DNA of 64,000 nt. Source: Luzula sylvatica. Lineage: Eukaryota > Streptophyta > Magnoliopsida > Poales > Juncaceae. The number at the start of each line of letters is the position of its first letter. Within the stretch, counting starts at the first letter, position 1. The notes below the pieces were generated by a model that saw only the letters and a program-made list of their open reading frames with translations, was not told the origin of the DNA and made no database searches. Positions 47,726 through 58,287 of the stretch are shown here, piece by piece. The DNA is taken from the NCBI GenBank assembly GCA_946800325.1, contig OX326961.1:48013415-48077414 (forward strand), written 5' to 3'. A program made the translations under genes and the position numbers.

Positions 47726-47946
47726 GCCAACTAGAGTTAGCCTAGTTGGTCACACCTCTTGGCTAGGGAGCGAGAGGTGTGGGGTTCGATTCCCGGCGGG
47801 GACACTGGATTATATATTAAATGTTAAATGAGTGAATAGAGTGTGTGGCCTACGGATTTGTAATAAAATAAAAATAAAAAAAAAGGAGATTGTGTTTGGA
47901 AGGGGGACTTTGAGCCCTCTCCGAATTTACTCAAAAAAAAAAAAAA
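47726..47946 (+). mobile_element. tRNA-derived SINE (Au/TS-like) with 15-bp TSD
   Basis: The tRNA-like head has the A box GTTAGCCTAGTTGG and the B box GGGTTCGATTCCC, followed by a body and an A-rich tail ending at 47946. The perfect duplication AAGAAACAAACAAAA flanks it (47711-47725 and 47947-47961). It is nested inside the hAT-type element at 47269-48211. Confidence 0.87.
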
Positions 47947-48219
47947 AAGAAACAAACAAAAAAAAAAGAACAAGCAAAACTTATATTTGTTTTAGGCTAG
48001 AAATATATTGCATATAGACATTTGTATTTTTTTTGCTTTCATAATTGTATTTTAATAAACATTACTACAATAAAAGTCAAAAGATTACACTACGAGTTTT
48101 TAAAGAATTGAAATTTTACTACTAGGAAATATCTTGGGAGCATTATTTTTTAGATGTTAACATTTCGGGACATCTCGGGCTAGGGCAACGAAATTGTCGG
48201 GGCCGGCTGTGATCATGCA

Positions 48220-48635
48220 CAAGGTCCAACTAAGCAATCCAAAAAAAAGAAAAAAAAAATCCTAGCTAGGGTTAACCACCAAAATTGCGGCGGTTACCGC
48301 CATTCTTCTTGGTTTTGCATTTTCGTCGGCTACCGCCGTTATCTTGCCCTTTACACCGCCTAACATTTTTTGTGCCTCTATTAGTAAGACTCGAAAGGAG
48401 AGGTGCAGCTCGTGTGTTGTCATGGTCGATCCGAGATCCTTGCCTTCGTTGTCGTGGACTTAACACATCTTTTGTCGTTGTAGCCGTGGTTATTACGGCA
48501 CTCTTTGCCTTTTTTGTCGTGGACTAACCGATCTTCGTCGTTTTGTTTTTGTTTGACCGCCGTATGAAGCACTTGCCTAGGCGTGGTATCTTCTCTTGGC
48601 CTTGACCGTTGAAGTGGAAATGGGGGTGGGTGGGG
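48220..48635. other. GC-richer intergenic stretch
   Basis: This segment is richer in CCGCC/CGTCGT words than its neighbours and has short frames on both strands (for example 48285-48527 + and 48420-48674 -), none resembling a known family. The longer minus-strand frame runs into the MITE, which argues against a gene. Possibly a captured fragment. Confidence 0.3.
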
Positions 48636-48643
48636 GGTTTGCC

Positions 48644-49620
48644 TAGGGGTGTAAACGGTTCGAATAGTGGTCATACCAGATCCGGATCCGTATTTTTTGT
48701 CGGATCCGGATAATGTCGGATCCGGATACGGTTCGGATATTAAACGGATACGGATACGGTTCGGATATCGTCGGATACGGATACGGATCGGGATAATATT
48801 CGAATAGTTCAGACATATATTGTATATGTAATTAATTATTTTTTTCTAATCAAAATATTTATGATACAATTATGATAATACTTAAGTAATAAATAATATA
48901 ATTATACTTTACTAAATTCAAATATTTGTCGAATATAATAGAGTAATTTGGTCGAAATGATGAAAACGTGAGTTTGACTAATAATTTATGTCGCGCGAAT
49001 ACGTATACTAATAATTTATAATGTATACAATATTATATTTTAATTAATCAATTCAAAATATATTTCTTAAATTTTAATTTAATTCTTATATTAAAGAAAA
49101 TTCTTATATGATATTTTACAAATAACAATAGGTCGTGGCTTAAATTCTTTATTTTTACAAGATCATGACTTGCAGAGACCATGTTATATTTATAATTAAC
49201 AATATGTTAATTATTGATAGGTAATTAAATACATTACTTATATTTCAAGTTTTATATGTAGGGGCTTCTATCATACACATTTTTTTTCTCATAAAATTAT
49301 ATTTGCAGTAATGAATTTGGAAAAGAGAGAGAAAGATGTTTAATAATTTAAAAAATTAATATATTAAAAATGGTAATGAATTTGGAAAAGCGGGTATCCG
49401 TTTTGCATTGCTATTCGGATCCGGGTAATTATCCGGATCCGGATCCAGATCCGACCGTATTTTTTGTTCCGGATCCGGATCCGAAAAACGGATCCGGGTA
49501 ATTTTATTCGGATCCGGATATTTAGACGGATCCGCTCGGATCCGGGTAATTTTATTCGGATCCGGATATTTAGACGGATCCGGTTCGGGTCGGGCATTAC
49601 CCGCACCATTTACATCCCTA
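48644..49620. mobile_element. hAT-type MITE with GGATCCGGAT repeats
   Basis: The ends TAGGGGTGTAAACGG and CCATTTACATCCCTA are inverted and flanked by a perfect 8-bp duplication GGTTTGCC (48636-48643 and 49621-49628). Dense GGATCCGGATACGG repeats lie in the outer 140-250 bases on each side, around an AT-rich centre. It shares its left end with the element at 28136. Confidence 0.92.
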
Positions 49621-49875
49621 GGTTTGCCCCACCCCCCAAGCTCTCTTTCAAAGAAGAGAGAGAAGAAACTATTTTGATTCGTCGATTAAATTATTTTGAA
49701 GAAAATGCATTTGATAATTAATTCATAAGTTGAATTCAGAACAACATTCAAAATAAAAGTGACAATCCTACAACACAGTGATTACATGAAAGAAGGAAAC
49801 TTAAAGAGTAGATAACAAATATCAGAAGTTTATAAACTAGTCCTTGGAAAATACCATAATTAATTAGGAGGAAAC

Positions 49876-51541
49876 TTAAGCAAATCTCTGTTTCTTCCTG
49901 TTCTTGAGATTTTCGAAAATGCCACGCACATCGTCAGAAGTAATTGCCTTTGATGAATCAAATGATTCCTGCATTAACACATTAAACAAACTATGAATAT
50001 ACTCCGAAAATCAGAGCAAAAATAATAAATATTAAAAAAATTAAATACCAGAAAAGAGCGAAATTCATCCTTGAGATCTGAAATCCCACTCAAAACCTCA
50101 ATTTTCTGAACATGGTCAAGATTATCGAGAAAATTCATTTCAGCCCCTTCTTGTTTTTGCAATTTCTCTTGCCTTTTTTGCTGAGCCATCACTTCATATT
50201 CCACTATCGTATCTTCTTTATCAGTCAAATATTCGATTCCATTCTTAGTATAAAACTCAGTGCAAGCTTCGCATTTGCAAAGCATCTCTCTCCATTTCTT
50301 AGAAAGAAACAACGGTCCAGTATCCTCTCCAGTTGAGATTGTATTTATGTCCTTTTCGAGCTTGCATTTTGCAATTTGAATTTCTTCATTCATCGGTTCC
50401 TTCCCTTTAGATCCCCTCGATCCATTTTCATTAGGAGTTGAATCGTTTTCACTAGTTTGTGCTTCAATTTTAGGGTTTATAAGGGACCGAATTGAAAAAG
50501 GGTAGAGTTTTAGGAAGGAAAATATCGGTGCGCACTTTTTGCATATGAGTTCTTCATAAATTGGTTCCCCCTCTTCGTCTCTCGGTATCTATCAACGAAA
50601 CACAAGGGTATAAACAAAATTCCCATATTTTTTAGGACTACAACGAAATATTTACCTCATCTCCAGAGTTAAGACCGAGATGGTCTTCATGAAACCAGTC
50701 TTCACAAATGCAGCACTGAATCATCTCGACTTGTTCTGTAGCTTCCGGATCAGGATAAGGACGACCGCAGGTACAATATACCCCTTTAAAGTTTTGGTTA
50801 TATTTGTTCTCCGAGTTTTCGCTCTCCTTATCTGGACATAACTTGCAGGCCAAGTTATTGAACTTTACGCTGTTCCCGCAGTCGCAACGGAACTTTCTCT
50901 TTGTCCATAGCTCAATAACCTAGTTTATTCAAAAGAAACAAAATTTATGAACTTTTTTGTTTAGAAATTACTGAATTGAGGTGAAATTGAGAGAGATTTG
51001 AGGTACTTCATGGCCATCGTGGCAAGTGATGCTGCAAGCAGTACAAACTCCTGCGTTTCCTTCAGGGGCACAAGTTAAGCAAGAGAAAATGGCTTGTCTT
51101 TTCATGTATCCATTTGTGTATGTGCATTCTTTGCCTTCGTCTCCTCCAAGCACCAGATCTGCTTCCTGTTTTGGCAAATTGATTGGGAATTACGAAATTA
51201 ACAAACAAAACTGGTGATTTTGAGAAGTTGCTTCGTCCCCAAATGCAAACCCTAGTTTTTTTCCCACTAACATTAACAAGGAATCAGGTATTTGCATCGA
51301 TATGGTTCGAAAATCAGGATATAAAAAGCTCAAAATATCAGGTACACACGAAAAAAACACAGATTCTTCAGGAAATAAGTGCAAAAAAATCAATCCAAAT
51401 TTTCTACCAACATGAAATGAAAAGGAAACTAAAAAAGAAATTAAGAGCGAGCGAGATTACCAACTCCTGAGCCTCGATCTCTTCCATATACTCCACAAGC
51501 GAGACATCGCCCTCCACCTCATCCTCAAAAGCACCCGCCAT
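49876..51541 (-). CDS. UBR7-like E3 ubiquitin ligase (UBR box plus PHD finger)
   Basis: Five phase-consistent exons on the minus strand: 51541-51461, 51165-51007, 50919-50656, 50588-50049, 49968-49876, giving 378 residues. Residues about 28-110 form a UBR-type zinc box (CTYTNGYMKRQAIFSCLTC, CTACSITCHDGHEV, FRCDCGN). An atypical PHD follows at about 128-200 (GVYCTCGRPYPD, MIQCCICEDWFHEDHLG, ICKKCAP). The C-terminal half is helical with CKCEACTEFY. The human homologue monoubiquitylates histone H2B and plant relatives are tied to immunity; that is family knowledge. The start ATG shares a 436-base gap with the divergent SDHAF4 gene. Confidence 0.9.
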
Positions 51542-51977
51542 TTTCCTTATGCAAAAAACAGGAAACCCTAGCTAGGGTTAGGGCTAGAAACAGCGACAAA
51601 CAGGACGTAAAACGCAAACGAAACCCTAAGTTCAGATAGCTTGAGTAGAGAGGAGAGAACTGAAAAGAGATGAAAAAGCTCGAGTCTTTAATTGAGTAAA
51701 GAAAGCTTATTGCAGCTCCTTGAGTGTGAATCTGGGAAATGTTCACCCGAGGCGCGGGTTATTCTTTCGGATTCCCGCCAATCCTTTTCTTCTAACAAAA
51801 ATCGAGAATTGAAATCCTATATTTGGTGTTCTGGATTCTCGGATTTGATACCAACTGGATATCCTAATCCCAGTTACGATCATCTCCAGTCTACCTTCTC
51901 CATTTCTCCTTAAACATACAATACATCTTCTCACTACCGATCAAATCAACAAGGAGAAGAAACAAGAAGCAATCGCC
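51542..51977. promoter_or_regulatory. Shared head-to-head promoter region
   Basis: Only 436 bases separate the UBR7-like (-) and SDHAF4 (+) start codons, so both leaders and promoters must lie here. It contains AAACCCTAGCTAGGGTT (51570-51590), a telo-box-like word common in plant housekeeping promoters. No TATA box is obvious. Confidence 0.6.
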
Positions 51978-52289
51978 ATGGCTAATAAACTCTACCGCTT
52001 ACTAAATCTCGGGGTCGGCAACTCCGCTACTCTGCCCGTTTCAATCTGGCAAGGAGTGCGATCTCTCTCCAGCGTTGGCAAGCAAGACCCCCTCCAAACT
52101 AAGGAAGCTTCTAGATCGAAGCCCGTTTCTTCTGAGGAAGAAAAGAAAGAGAAGATTGAGACGAAACAGGAGGGTGTGGGCAGTGATGGAGAGGTGAATA
52201 AACTGAACAGAGAGATTGGCGGACCGAAAGGCCCCGAGCCGACCCGCTACGGCGACTGGGAGAAAGGCGGACGTTGCTCTGATTTCTGA
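51978..52289 (+). CDS. SDHAF4: Succinate dehydrogenase assembly factor 4 (SDHAF4), mitochondrial
   Basis: A single-exon frame of 103 residues. The family binds flavinylated SDHA subunit and guards it before assembly of complex II. The N-terminus ([14 protein letters not shown]...[11 protein letters not shown]) is basic, hydroxyl-rich and lacks acidic residues, as in mitochondrial presequences. The centre is charged and low-complexity. The C-terminus has the family signature [15 protein letters not shown]...GRCSDF. The length is typical. The gene is divergent from the UBR7-like gene. Confidence 0.94.
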   Translation: MANKLYRLLNLGVGNSATLPVSIWQGVRSLSSVGKQDPLQTKEASRSKPVSSEEEKKEKIETKQEGVGSDGEVNKLNREIGGPKGPEPTRYGDWEKGGRCSDF

Positions 52290-52914
52290 TCTTTCGAGGG
52301 TTTCTAGATCGATGAATAAAGAAGGTTTACTAAAAAACAATCTTGTTCTTTCTAATCTTTGCTGAAATTACTGAAATAAATAGTTTTACAAAACTTATCG
52401 AGACCACAAACTTTAATATAGATCATGAAAGCTTATGATTTGTTAATTTTCTTTTTTACGTTGCGTGAGATAGATGAATAAATTTGCCTCGCTGAATTCC
52501 GAATCAGAATGGTTGTTTGGTTTTCAAATCTTGAATTTATCGTTCTTATGATTATGGTTTTAGGAACCAGGGCGGCGTTTTCGGAGGATTTGAAAAATAT
52601 AACGGCGCTAAATTAAAATTAGTATTATGTTAACTTAAACACAAAAATTTCTGAAAAATTGATTAATACAGAAATAATTTAACAATATACAAAGGTAAAT
52701 AGTCGCAATTGAGGATAACTGGAGGGGCTTTTGCAATTTAAATTTTTAGTTGGAGGGTGTTTTGAAAATTTGAAAATTAGAGGGGCTGTTTGCAATTTGT
52801 CTAGCCAAAAAAGGGCTGAAGAAAGGGATTAACATAAAGGACGAGCAAATTGGACGAGCTTGAGCGAAATTGAAGAAGGAATCAAAGATTGGCTCCACGG
52901 ATTTGAAAGATTGG
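52290..52914. other. Intergenic DNA
   Basis: It contains the 3' untranslated region of SDHAF4. Two related GGAGGGG-TTTTGCAATTT words occur at about 52720 and 52780. No gene recognised. Confidence 0.45.
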
Positions 52915-53481
52915 CCTGCCAGACGGTAAAGATGACTTTTAGAGTTTAATATCTATATTGATATATATATAAAGAGGGCTTAAGATAAGCTTAAATATTT
53001 AATAATTTATTTACAAAACGAGGCCCCTATCTCACCAAAGGCTTAAAAAAACGATTCTGTGATTTGATATCTAACTTGAATCTCAGATTCAAAGTATCCG
53101 ATTCTTAAAAAGATTAGATCTCGAATCAGTCTGCATAATGTCGTTTTTATAGATTGTATGCTCTATTTCTCGCAATTTTAGAGAATTGAGATTGTTAACA
53201 AACTCCGTCACTTACTAAATCTGAAGGATTCTTAATTTCATGCCATTCTTATGACTCGGGATTGCAAACTCGTAGCAATATTTGATTAGGCTTTCATAGG
53301 CGTTTTCAAACTTGAATTTTGTATGTTTGAGTTAGCGAATATTACGAGAGTGTTTTGGATTCTTCTAAAAAAACAAGAATTGATTCCGAATTTTCATAGG
53401 TCCGGAATGAAATTGATCGTTTCAATTATAAGAAAATTATTTGGTTGAGAGTACTGGAAGTGGATTACGCAAAAACATTGA

Positions 53482-54415
53482 GGGCATGCTTGATTTGGGG
53501 GATATAGATATACATGGATAGGGAAATACATGTATATCACTATCCATGTATTTGATAATCCACGTGAGTTGTTTGATTTGTTGTATTTTGAAATCATGTA
53601 TATCAAATCCCTTGTTTGATTATTTGGTACAAAATCCAGGATTTGAATATTTTAGTATTATATTATATTATATCTATATTATTTTATTGTATAATATAAT
53701 ATTGTATTATATTATAATATTATATTACTTCAATTCTTATTATATTATAAAATAACATTATATAATTTAATATAATATTATATGTATGTCATTTAATTCT
53801 TATTATATAATATAATATAATGTAATATTATATTACTTTAATTTATTATATTATATTATATTATATTATATATTTTTTATGATGTTATCTGATGTTATAT
53901 TATATATCATTATATTATATTATATTATATTATATTATATTATATTATATTATAATATAATATATTATATTATATTGTTTTATATTATTTTATTTATATT
54001 GGTTTATATTATATTACATTTTATTATATTATATTATAATGTTTTATATTATATTATAATATATTGTATTATATTATATTATTTTATATTATATTATATT
54101 ATTTTATATTATGTTATATATTGTTTTAAATTTTATTATATTACATTATAGAATAGTACATAATATATTATTATTGTTGTTTAATATAATATAATATAAT
54201 TATTATTCATGAATATAATTTGAAGAAATAATATTATAATCAAATACATGGATAGCTATATTTATGTATTTGAAATACCAATTTTTTAGTGGGAGTACAA
54301 AATACATGGACAAGAAAATCTATCTCATCTAATCCCTCAAACCAAACAAGTGATTTTAGGTTTATCCCGGGTATTGAAATAATATCCCATATAATCCCTC
54401 AAATTAAACATGCCC
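53482..54415. mobile_element. TIR element (PIF/Harbinger-like) with AT-rich core
   Basis: The ends GGGCATGCTTGATTTGGGGG and the inverse of AATCCCTCAAATTAAACATGCCC match over about 20 bases. They are flanked by TGA (53479-53481 and 54416-54418), a 3-bp duplication as in PIF/Harbinger elements. The family usually prefers TTA/TAA, so the assignment is tentative. The core is a TATTATAT tandem array. Confidence 0.6.
53645..54240. repeat. TTATATTATA-type AT tandem array
   Basis: About 600 bases of almost pure A/T with 5-base ATATT periodicity. Open frames here (for example 53879-54151) are repeat artefacts. Confidence 0.85.
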
Positions 54416-55152
54416 TGAGAGTATTTATATTTGAAGATTTGGAAGTGGATTACGCAAAAGCATTGAGAGTATTTATCTTCGAAGATTTATGATAAAAAAA
54501 ATTCAATTGCCTCCAATGTCTTACAGAAAATAAAGGTATTTATTTTCTTCATTTCTCCCCCATTCTAACTTATTCATTATCCCATTCATATTTTATTGGT
54601 TAAATTTGTGTTTATATTAACTTGATTGTTCGATTTAACACATAAAAAAATCTTCAATCATCTCTTATAATAATACTGCAAAGAAAAAATAATTTCATTT
54701 TGCATGATCACATTCACATACAATTTGTGTTTATATTTGTTTGTTAGGTCACGTCTTTTTTTTTTATACATTAAAGCAGACATGATTCTTTTGTTGGTTA
54801 AATTTTACCGACTTCTAAAGTAAGGTAACTCCATCAACTAATTGGAGAGCAAAAATGGAGAGGATTCGGGTGAACAAACTAACTGGAGAGGATGGGCACT
54901 ATTCTGATTTCTCATATTTTTAAGGGTTTTTTTGTTGTTGCAAGATTGATGAATAAAGGTTTCTCCACTTACAGGGACTAAAATGCATTTCCCTTTGTTA
55001 CTTGCGAATATTTGTGTGGAGTTTCTTCAGTGTGATTTTGATTATAGAACTGGCAAAATGTGACCCGAACCGAACCGATCCGACCCATATAATTATTGTA
55101 TTTGCAAATGTATATATAATTGCTTGCCATCATTAGGTTGTAAATTAATGTT

Positions 55153-55311
55153 TTTTTAAGAGAACCTAAACCACGAATCGTAGTCATTATAAATATTTAT
55201 TTTTATATTGATTTCGTCGGATTCGAACCCATAAACCCATAATTTCTCCAACATGTGATTTTATTGTGTTAAATACTCAACCAACTAAGTTATGAACTAT
55301 AGGTCATTGGC
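55153..55311 (-). mobile_element. tRNA-derived SINE inserted in F-box pseudogene exon 7
   Basis: Read on the minus strand it has an A-box-like AACTTAGTTGGTTGAGTA, the B box GGGTTCGAATCC and a 3' A run. It is flanked by an 18-bp duplication with one mismatch, AGGTTGTAAATTAATGTT (55135-55152) and AGGTTGTAAATTAGTGTT (55312-55329). The intact source exon has the empty site. Confidence 0.88.
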
Positions 55312-56091
55312 AGGTTGTAAATTAGTGTTGACAGCGACTCCATGCATACCAATCTTAGCTTTCGCTGTAAATCACTGGATGGTCCAGTCCAAGACTTAGT
55401 ATCCAAAATCTCTGTTAAGAAAGTAAAAAATCAAAGTTATGAAGTATTATGTATTCTTATATAAACCAAGTAAAAATGTAGAGCAAAATCTCTTACGCAC
55501 TGTCGAATAGGAGGAGAGATATTCGAGGTCAAAAATGGCACCAATGGCAGCATTTGCAGGAGAAGCGATGCGATGTTTTGATAATCTTTTTCCAGAAATA
55601 ATTCCACATGTCTCGCGTCTAATACTTGCATTGTTCCTGTAAAAAGCAATAATTACTCTGGTTATTTGTTTATCGAAGGCTTTTCTAAATTTCGTAAATC
55701 GAAATAATTCTGCAATATTTTTCACCTTCGCATGTGTTGAGATTGCAGACTGGGCAACGAACAAGCTGTAAATCTGTATAATACATCAAATTAGCAAAGC
55801 TATTTTTGAGGGATAATTTAGTAAATTAGTATGTAAAACAGTAAAAATACCTGCAATCCAGATTCCAGTCTTAACATTGGCTAAAGAGCAAGAGCCAGTA
55901 AGCTCGATTGATCTCTGTACGTCTGTGCCTAGCCGGTTGAACCGTCTGGACAGAGCAAGCGTCTCTGCAAGAAGCACAAATGGGGAGTCGAGGAAGAAAG
56001 ATCCGATCCTCATCCAATCTATTTGAGAAAAAAGATCGGATAATTAGTTTTGGAAATATTAAAGAGAGAATGAGGTTTCGAATTTGGAAAA

Positions 56092-56288
56092 TGTTGGACA
56101 TACCCCCTCCTCTCGCCTCATATCCTTGATGACGTGGATATGATTTAACACCTCAAAATTACAACTTTAATTCATTGTTTAACGTATTAATTGTATGTCT
56201 AATCATAAATTAAGATAATTAATCATAAATTAAGATGTTAAATCATGTTTTTGTGTGTTAATTTTGAAGGTATTAAATCATAAATTAA
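56092..56288. mobile_element. MITE, family 2 (copy 3), one end lost
   Basis: The left end ATGTTGGACATACCCCCTCC and CTTGATGACGTGGATATG and the TAAATTAAGAT core match the element at 34507. The opposite inverted end is absent and the sequence runs directly into F-box intron 3. The source intron lacks it. Confidence 0.75.
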
Positions 56289-56345
56289 GATCGTGAATTT
56301 TTGCACTCATCGATGTGTTTGTCTTGTTGTCGATGGCCATACGAA

Positions 56346-56679
56346 TCGGAACCATCTGTATAGTTCACGATATCAAACCCGGTATAATATAATCCTTGGA
56401 ATATATCATTTTAATATTTTATCATTCTATTTATAAAACAAAAAAATCATTCGATGCAGGTTGAAATCTATGGTAATTGATTTTATGTTGCTTCGTTTAC
56501 TAAAAAATATGTTATTTTATATTGGCGTTGGCCCTGTGGTAATTTCATTTTTATATTTACTACGGACAATTTTTACATATTTGTAATAACTAAGTATTTT
56601 TCTTAGTACTTCATGCACCTCACCTTGCTTAACTACCTCTAAACACGTAATTTTTACAAACTTCTCAAACCCTCTTCAG
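56346..56679. other. Intergenic DNA
   Basis: Promoter-side DNA of the nsLTP gene. Nothing else recognised. Confidence 0.4.
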
Positions 56680-56687
56680 TATAAATA
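56680..56687 (+). promoter_or_regulatory. TATA box of the nsLTP gene
   Basis: A TATAAATA box 58 bases upstream of the ATG, a normal distance for a short leader. Confidence 0.75.
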
Positions 56688-56737
56688 TCAAGCAATCTAA
56701 TGGTTCTTAACTAAACCCTACATTTACTCTCTCAACA

Positions 56738-57187
56738 ATGGCAAAAATCCTCTTAACCCTAATCGTCGTCCTAATCGCCACGTCATTTCACGTCCCCGAA
56801 GTTTTAACGATACCACTTCCATGCAACGAAATAGTTCGTTTAGTAACCCCGTGCATGCCCTACTTGTCGGGAAGGGCGGTGATGCCTTTCCGGTTTTGTT
56901 GCGGAGGGATAACGATTCTTAACCGGACAGCTGTCAGTCGCACCGACAAGATGACTCTCTGTAACTGCCTCAAGGGCGTCTCGACTAGGTTTCCCATCGT
57001 CGATTTTTCTAGGGCCGCTTTGCTTCCGCGTCTGTGTGGAATTACTGTTAATGTCACCGTTACCCCTAATATGGATTGTTCTAGGTAAGATATCTATATT
57101 TTTTGAATGTGATTATTTTAGAATTATGTATGATTAATTGATTATAAATTGATTATAAATTGATTATGTAGCGTTCCACAATTTTGA
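56738..57187 (+). CDS. Non-specific lipid-transfer protein (type 1-like)
   Basis: A secreted small protein that carries lipids in an eight-cysteine helical fold. The frame starts with a signal peptide (MAKILLTLIVVLIATSFHVP...). The mature part shows C-x-C, CC, CxC, C, C in the eight-cysteine order (PCNEIV, TPC, FCCGG, LCNCLK, RLCG, MDC), about 115 residues in all. The reading stops at TAA 57086-57088 if unspliced. However, that stop lies in a good donor (TCTAG|GTAAGA) at the position where type 1 nsLTP genes carry their intron. Splicing to 57172 (ATGTAG|C) would replace the last codon with SVPQF and a TGA at 57185-57187. I list the spliced form: 56738-57084 and 57172-57187. Confidence 0.87.
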
Positions 57188-58287
57188 TGCATGGAGATAA
57201 AAGGTGGCAATGAAGAATTAATATTAATAAGGATGATTAATTAAGCAACCAATCAAGAATTATTAGTGTTTGTGATTTGAATAATGTAATTTTTCTTTCT
57301 GTTGGGTAAAAATTACCCAATGTTTGACCGCTTTTTATGTTAGTATTGGTTAAGTTTATTTTTTCTTTTCTTTTGAAGAAAGTTTTGTTAAATAAAATCA
57401 TAGTTTGATAATGACAATTTAAAATTAAAGATGTCATTAGACTGGTTGGATGTATCTACCCCAACTAGCAGGAAGAGAATAAATTCCAAAATTCTTGAAA
57501 ATTAGCACCAAATAATACCTGAAAGTTCAAATTTGGTCACCAATAAAACCTGACCTTTTTTTTTTTGCATAACTAACCCTGCAAAATCTGAAATCTGTGA
57601 TTTGTTATCCAATTTATTTCTCCACATATATGTTTTGATGTGATCATCCATATGGTTAAAATTCATTTATCCATTTTTTTAATATATGGCTTTCTATATA
57701 AGAGCCTTATTCATGGAGAAGTTATAACAACAATACAAACAATACAAATGATAATTGATATTTTAGTAAGATCTGAAATTTTTTAAAACTAATAACCCAT
57801 TATGCACATAATTGATATCCAAAAAAAAAAAAAAAACTAAATAACTCTCGACTTACAGACAATGGGCTCATAGAAGTGCTTGAGGACATAACACAATCAA
57901 TCATAAATCATGGATACAGCACCATAATAATGGATGTTACACAAAGATTGAATCGAAATAAGTAAATAAATAACTCTCACTTATAAGATTCATTCATTTA
58001 AACCCATTTGTTTTTTCTTGAATAGTTTTTTTTTTTTAATAGTAAACCCATTTGTTATATAGTATCATGCAAAATATTACTCAATGTATTTATTGTACAA
58101 TTTATATTAAATCAATTATTACATAGATACTCATAGAAGATTAGAAAACACATTATCGCATACTGCATCTTTTGCATGAATAAAAAAATCCAAGGGCATA
58201 TAAATAAAAATGCCTTTTTGAACAACTGTATATATATACAAGTGTTCTCATTTCCATAGTTCCATAACTTTGGTCATTCAATTGAAG
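57188..58287. other. Intergenic DNA
   Basis: AT-rich with poly(A/T) runs. It holds the 3' end of the nsLTP transcript and the promoter of the LACS gene (TATATATATACAAG at about 58230). No other gene recognised. Confidence 0.45.

Larger units (their letters stand above)
47269..48211. mobile_element. hAT-type element carrying SINEs
   Basis: It is flanked by a perfect 8-bp duplication ATCATGCA (47261-47268 and 48212-48219). The ends CAGGCCTGG...ACTAGGGCAGCACC and GGGCTAGGGCAACG...GGGGCCGGCTGTG are imperfect inverted repeats of the GCCGGCCC hAT type. The interior is non-coding and contains a clear SINE (47726-47946) and a second SINE-like segment near 47380-47460. Confidence 0.82.
55080..56340 (-). 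pseudogene. F-box pseudogene, partial copy of the 30978-33126 gene
   Basis: Exons 3 to 7 are recognisable on the minus strand: exon 3 near 56337-56298, exon 4 about 56018-55851, exon 5 about 55773-55726, exon 6 about 55637-55498, exon 7 about 55411-55320 (plus a piece at 55130). Exons 1, 2 and 8 are missing. Exon 3's donor GT is changed to AT (ATCG|ATGAGT). Exon 6 lacks 31 bases present in the source after CAAAAC, a frameshift at an AAAC microhomology. A MITE sits in intron 3 and a SINE in exon 7. It cannot encode the F-box protein. Confidence 0.9.
52915..56345 (-). repeat. Inverted duplicate of the F-box gene 3' region
   Basis: The reverse complement of 32050-34352, enlarged by a TIR element at 53482-54415, a SINE at 55153-55311 and a family-2 MITE at 56092-56288. 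About 400 bases corresponding to 32990-33390, including F-box exon 8, are missing between 54970 and 55085. Near 53440-54480 a GGAAGTGGATTACGCAAAA segment is repeated on both sides of the TIR element. Confidence 0.87.

Noticed and set aside
43631..47790. Possible tRNA genes
   Set aside because: A- and B-box words are present, but no cloverleaf with a proper acceptor stem. Bodies, A tails and target duplications identify SINEs.
48272..48674. Short charged frames on both strands
   Set aside because: No family similarity; the longest runs into a MITE terminus.
53394..54151. Ile/Tyr-rich frames
   Set aside because: Produced by the AT tandem array.
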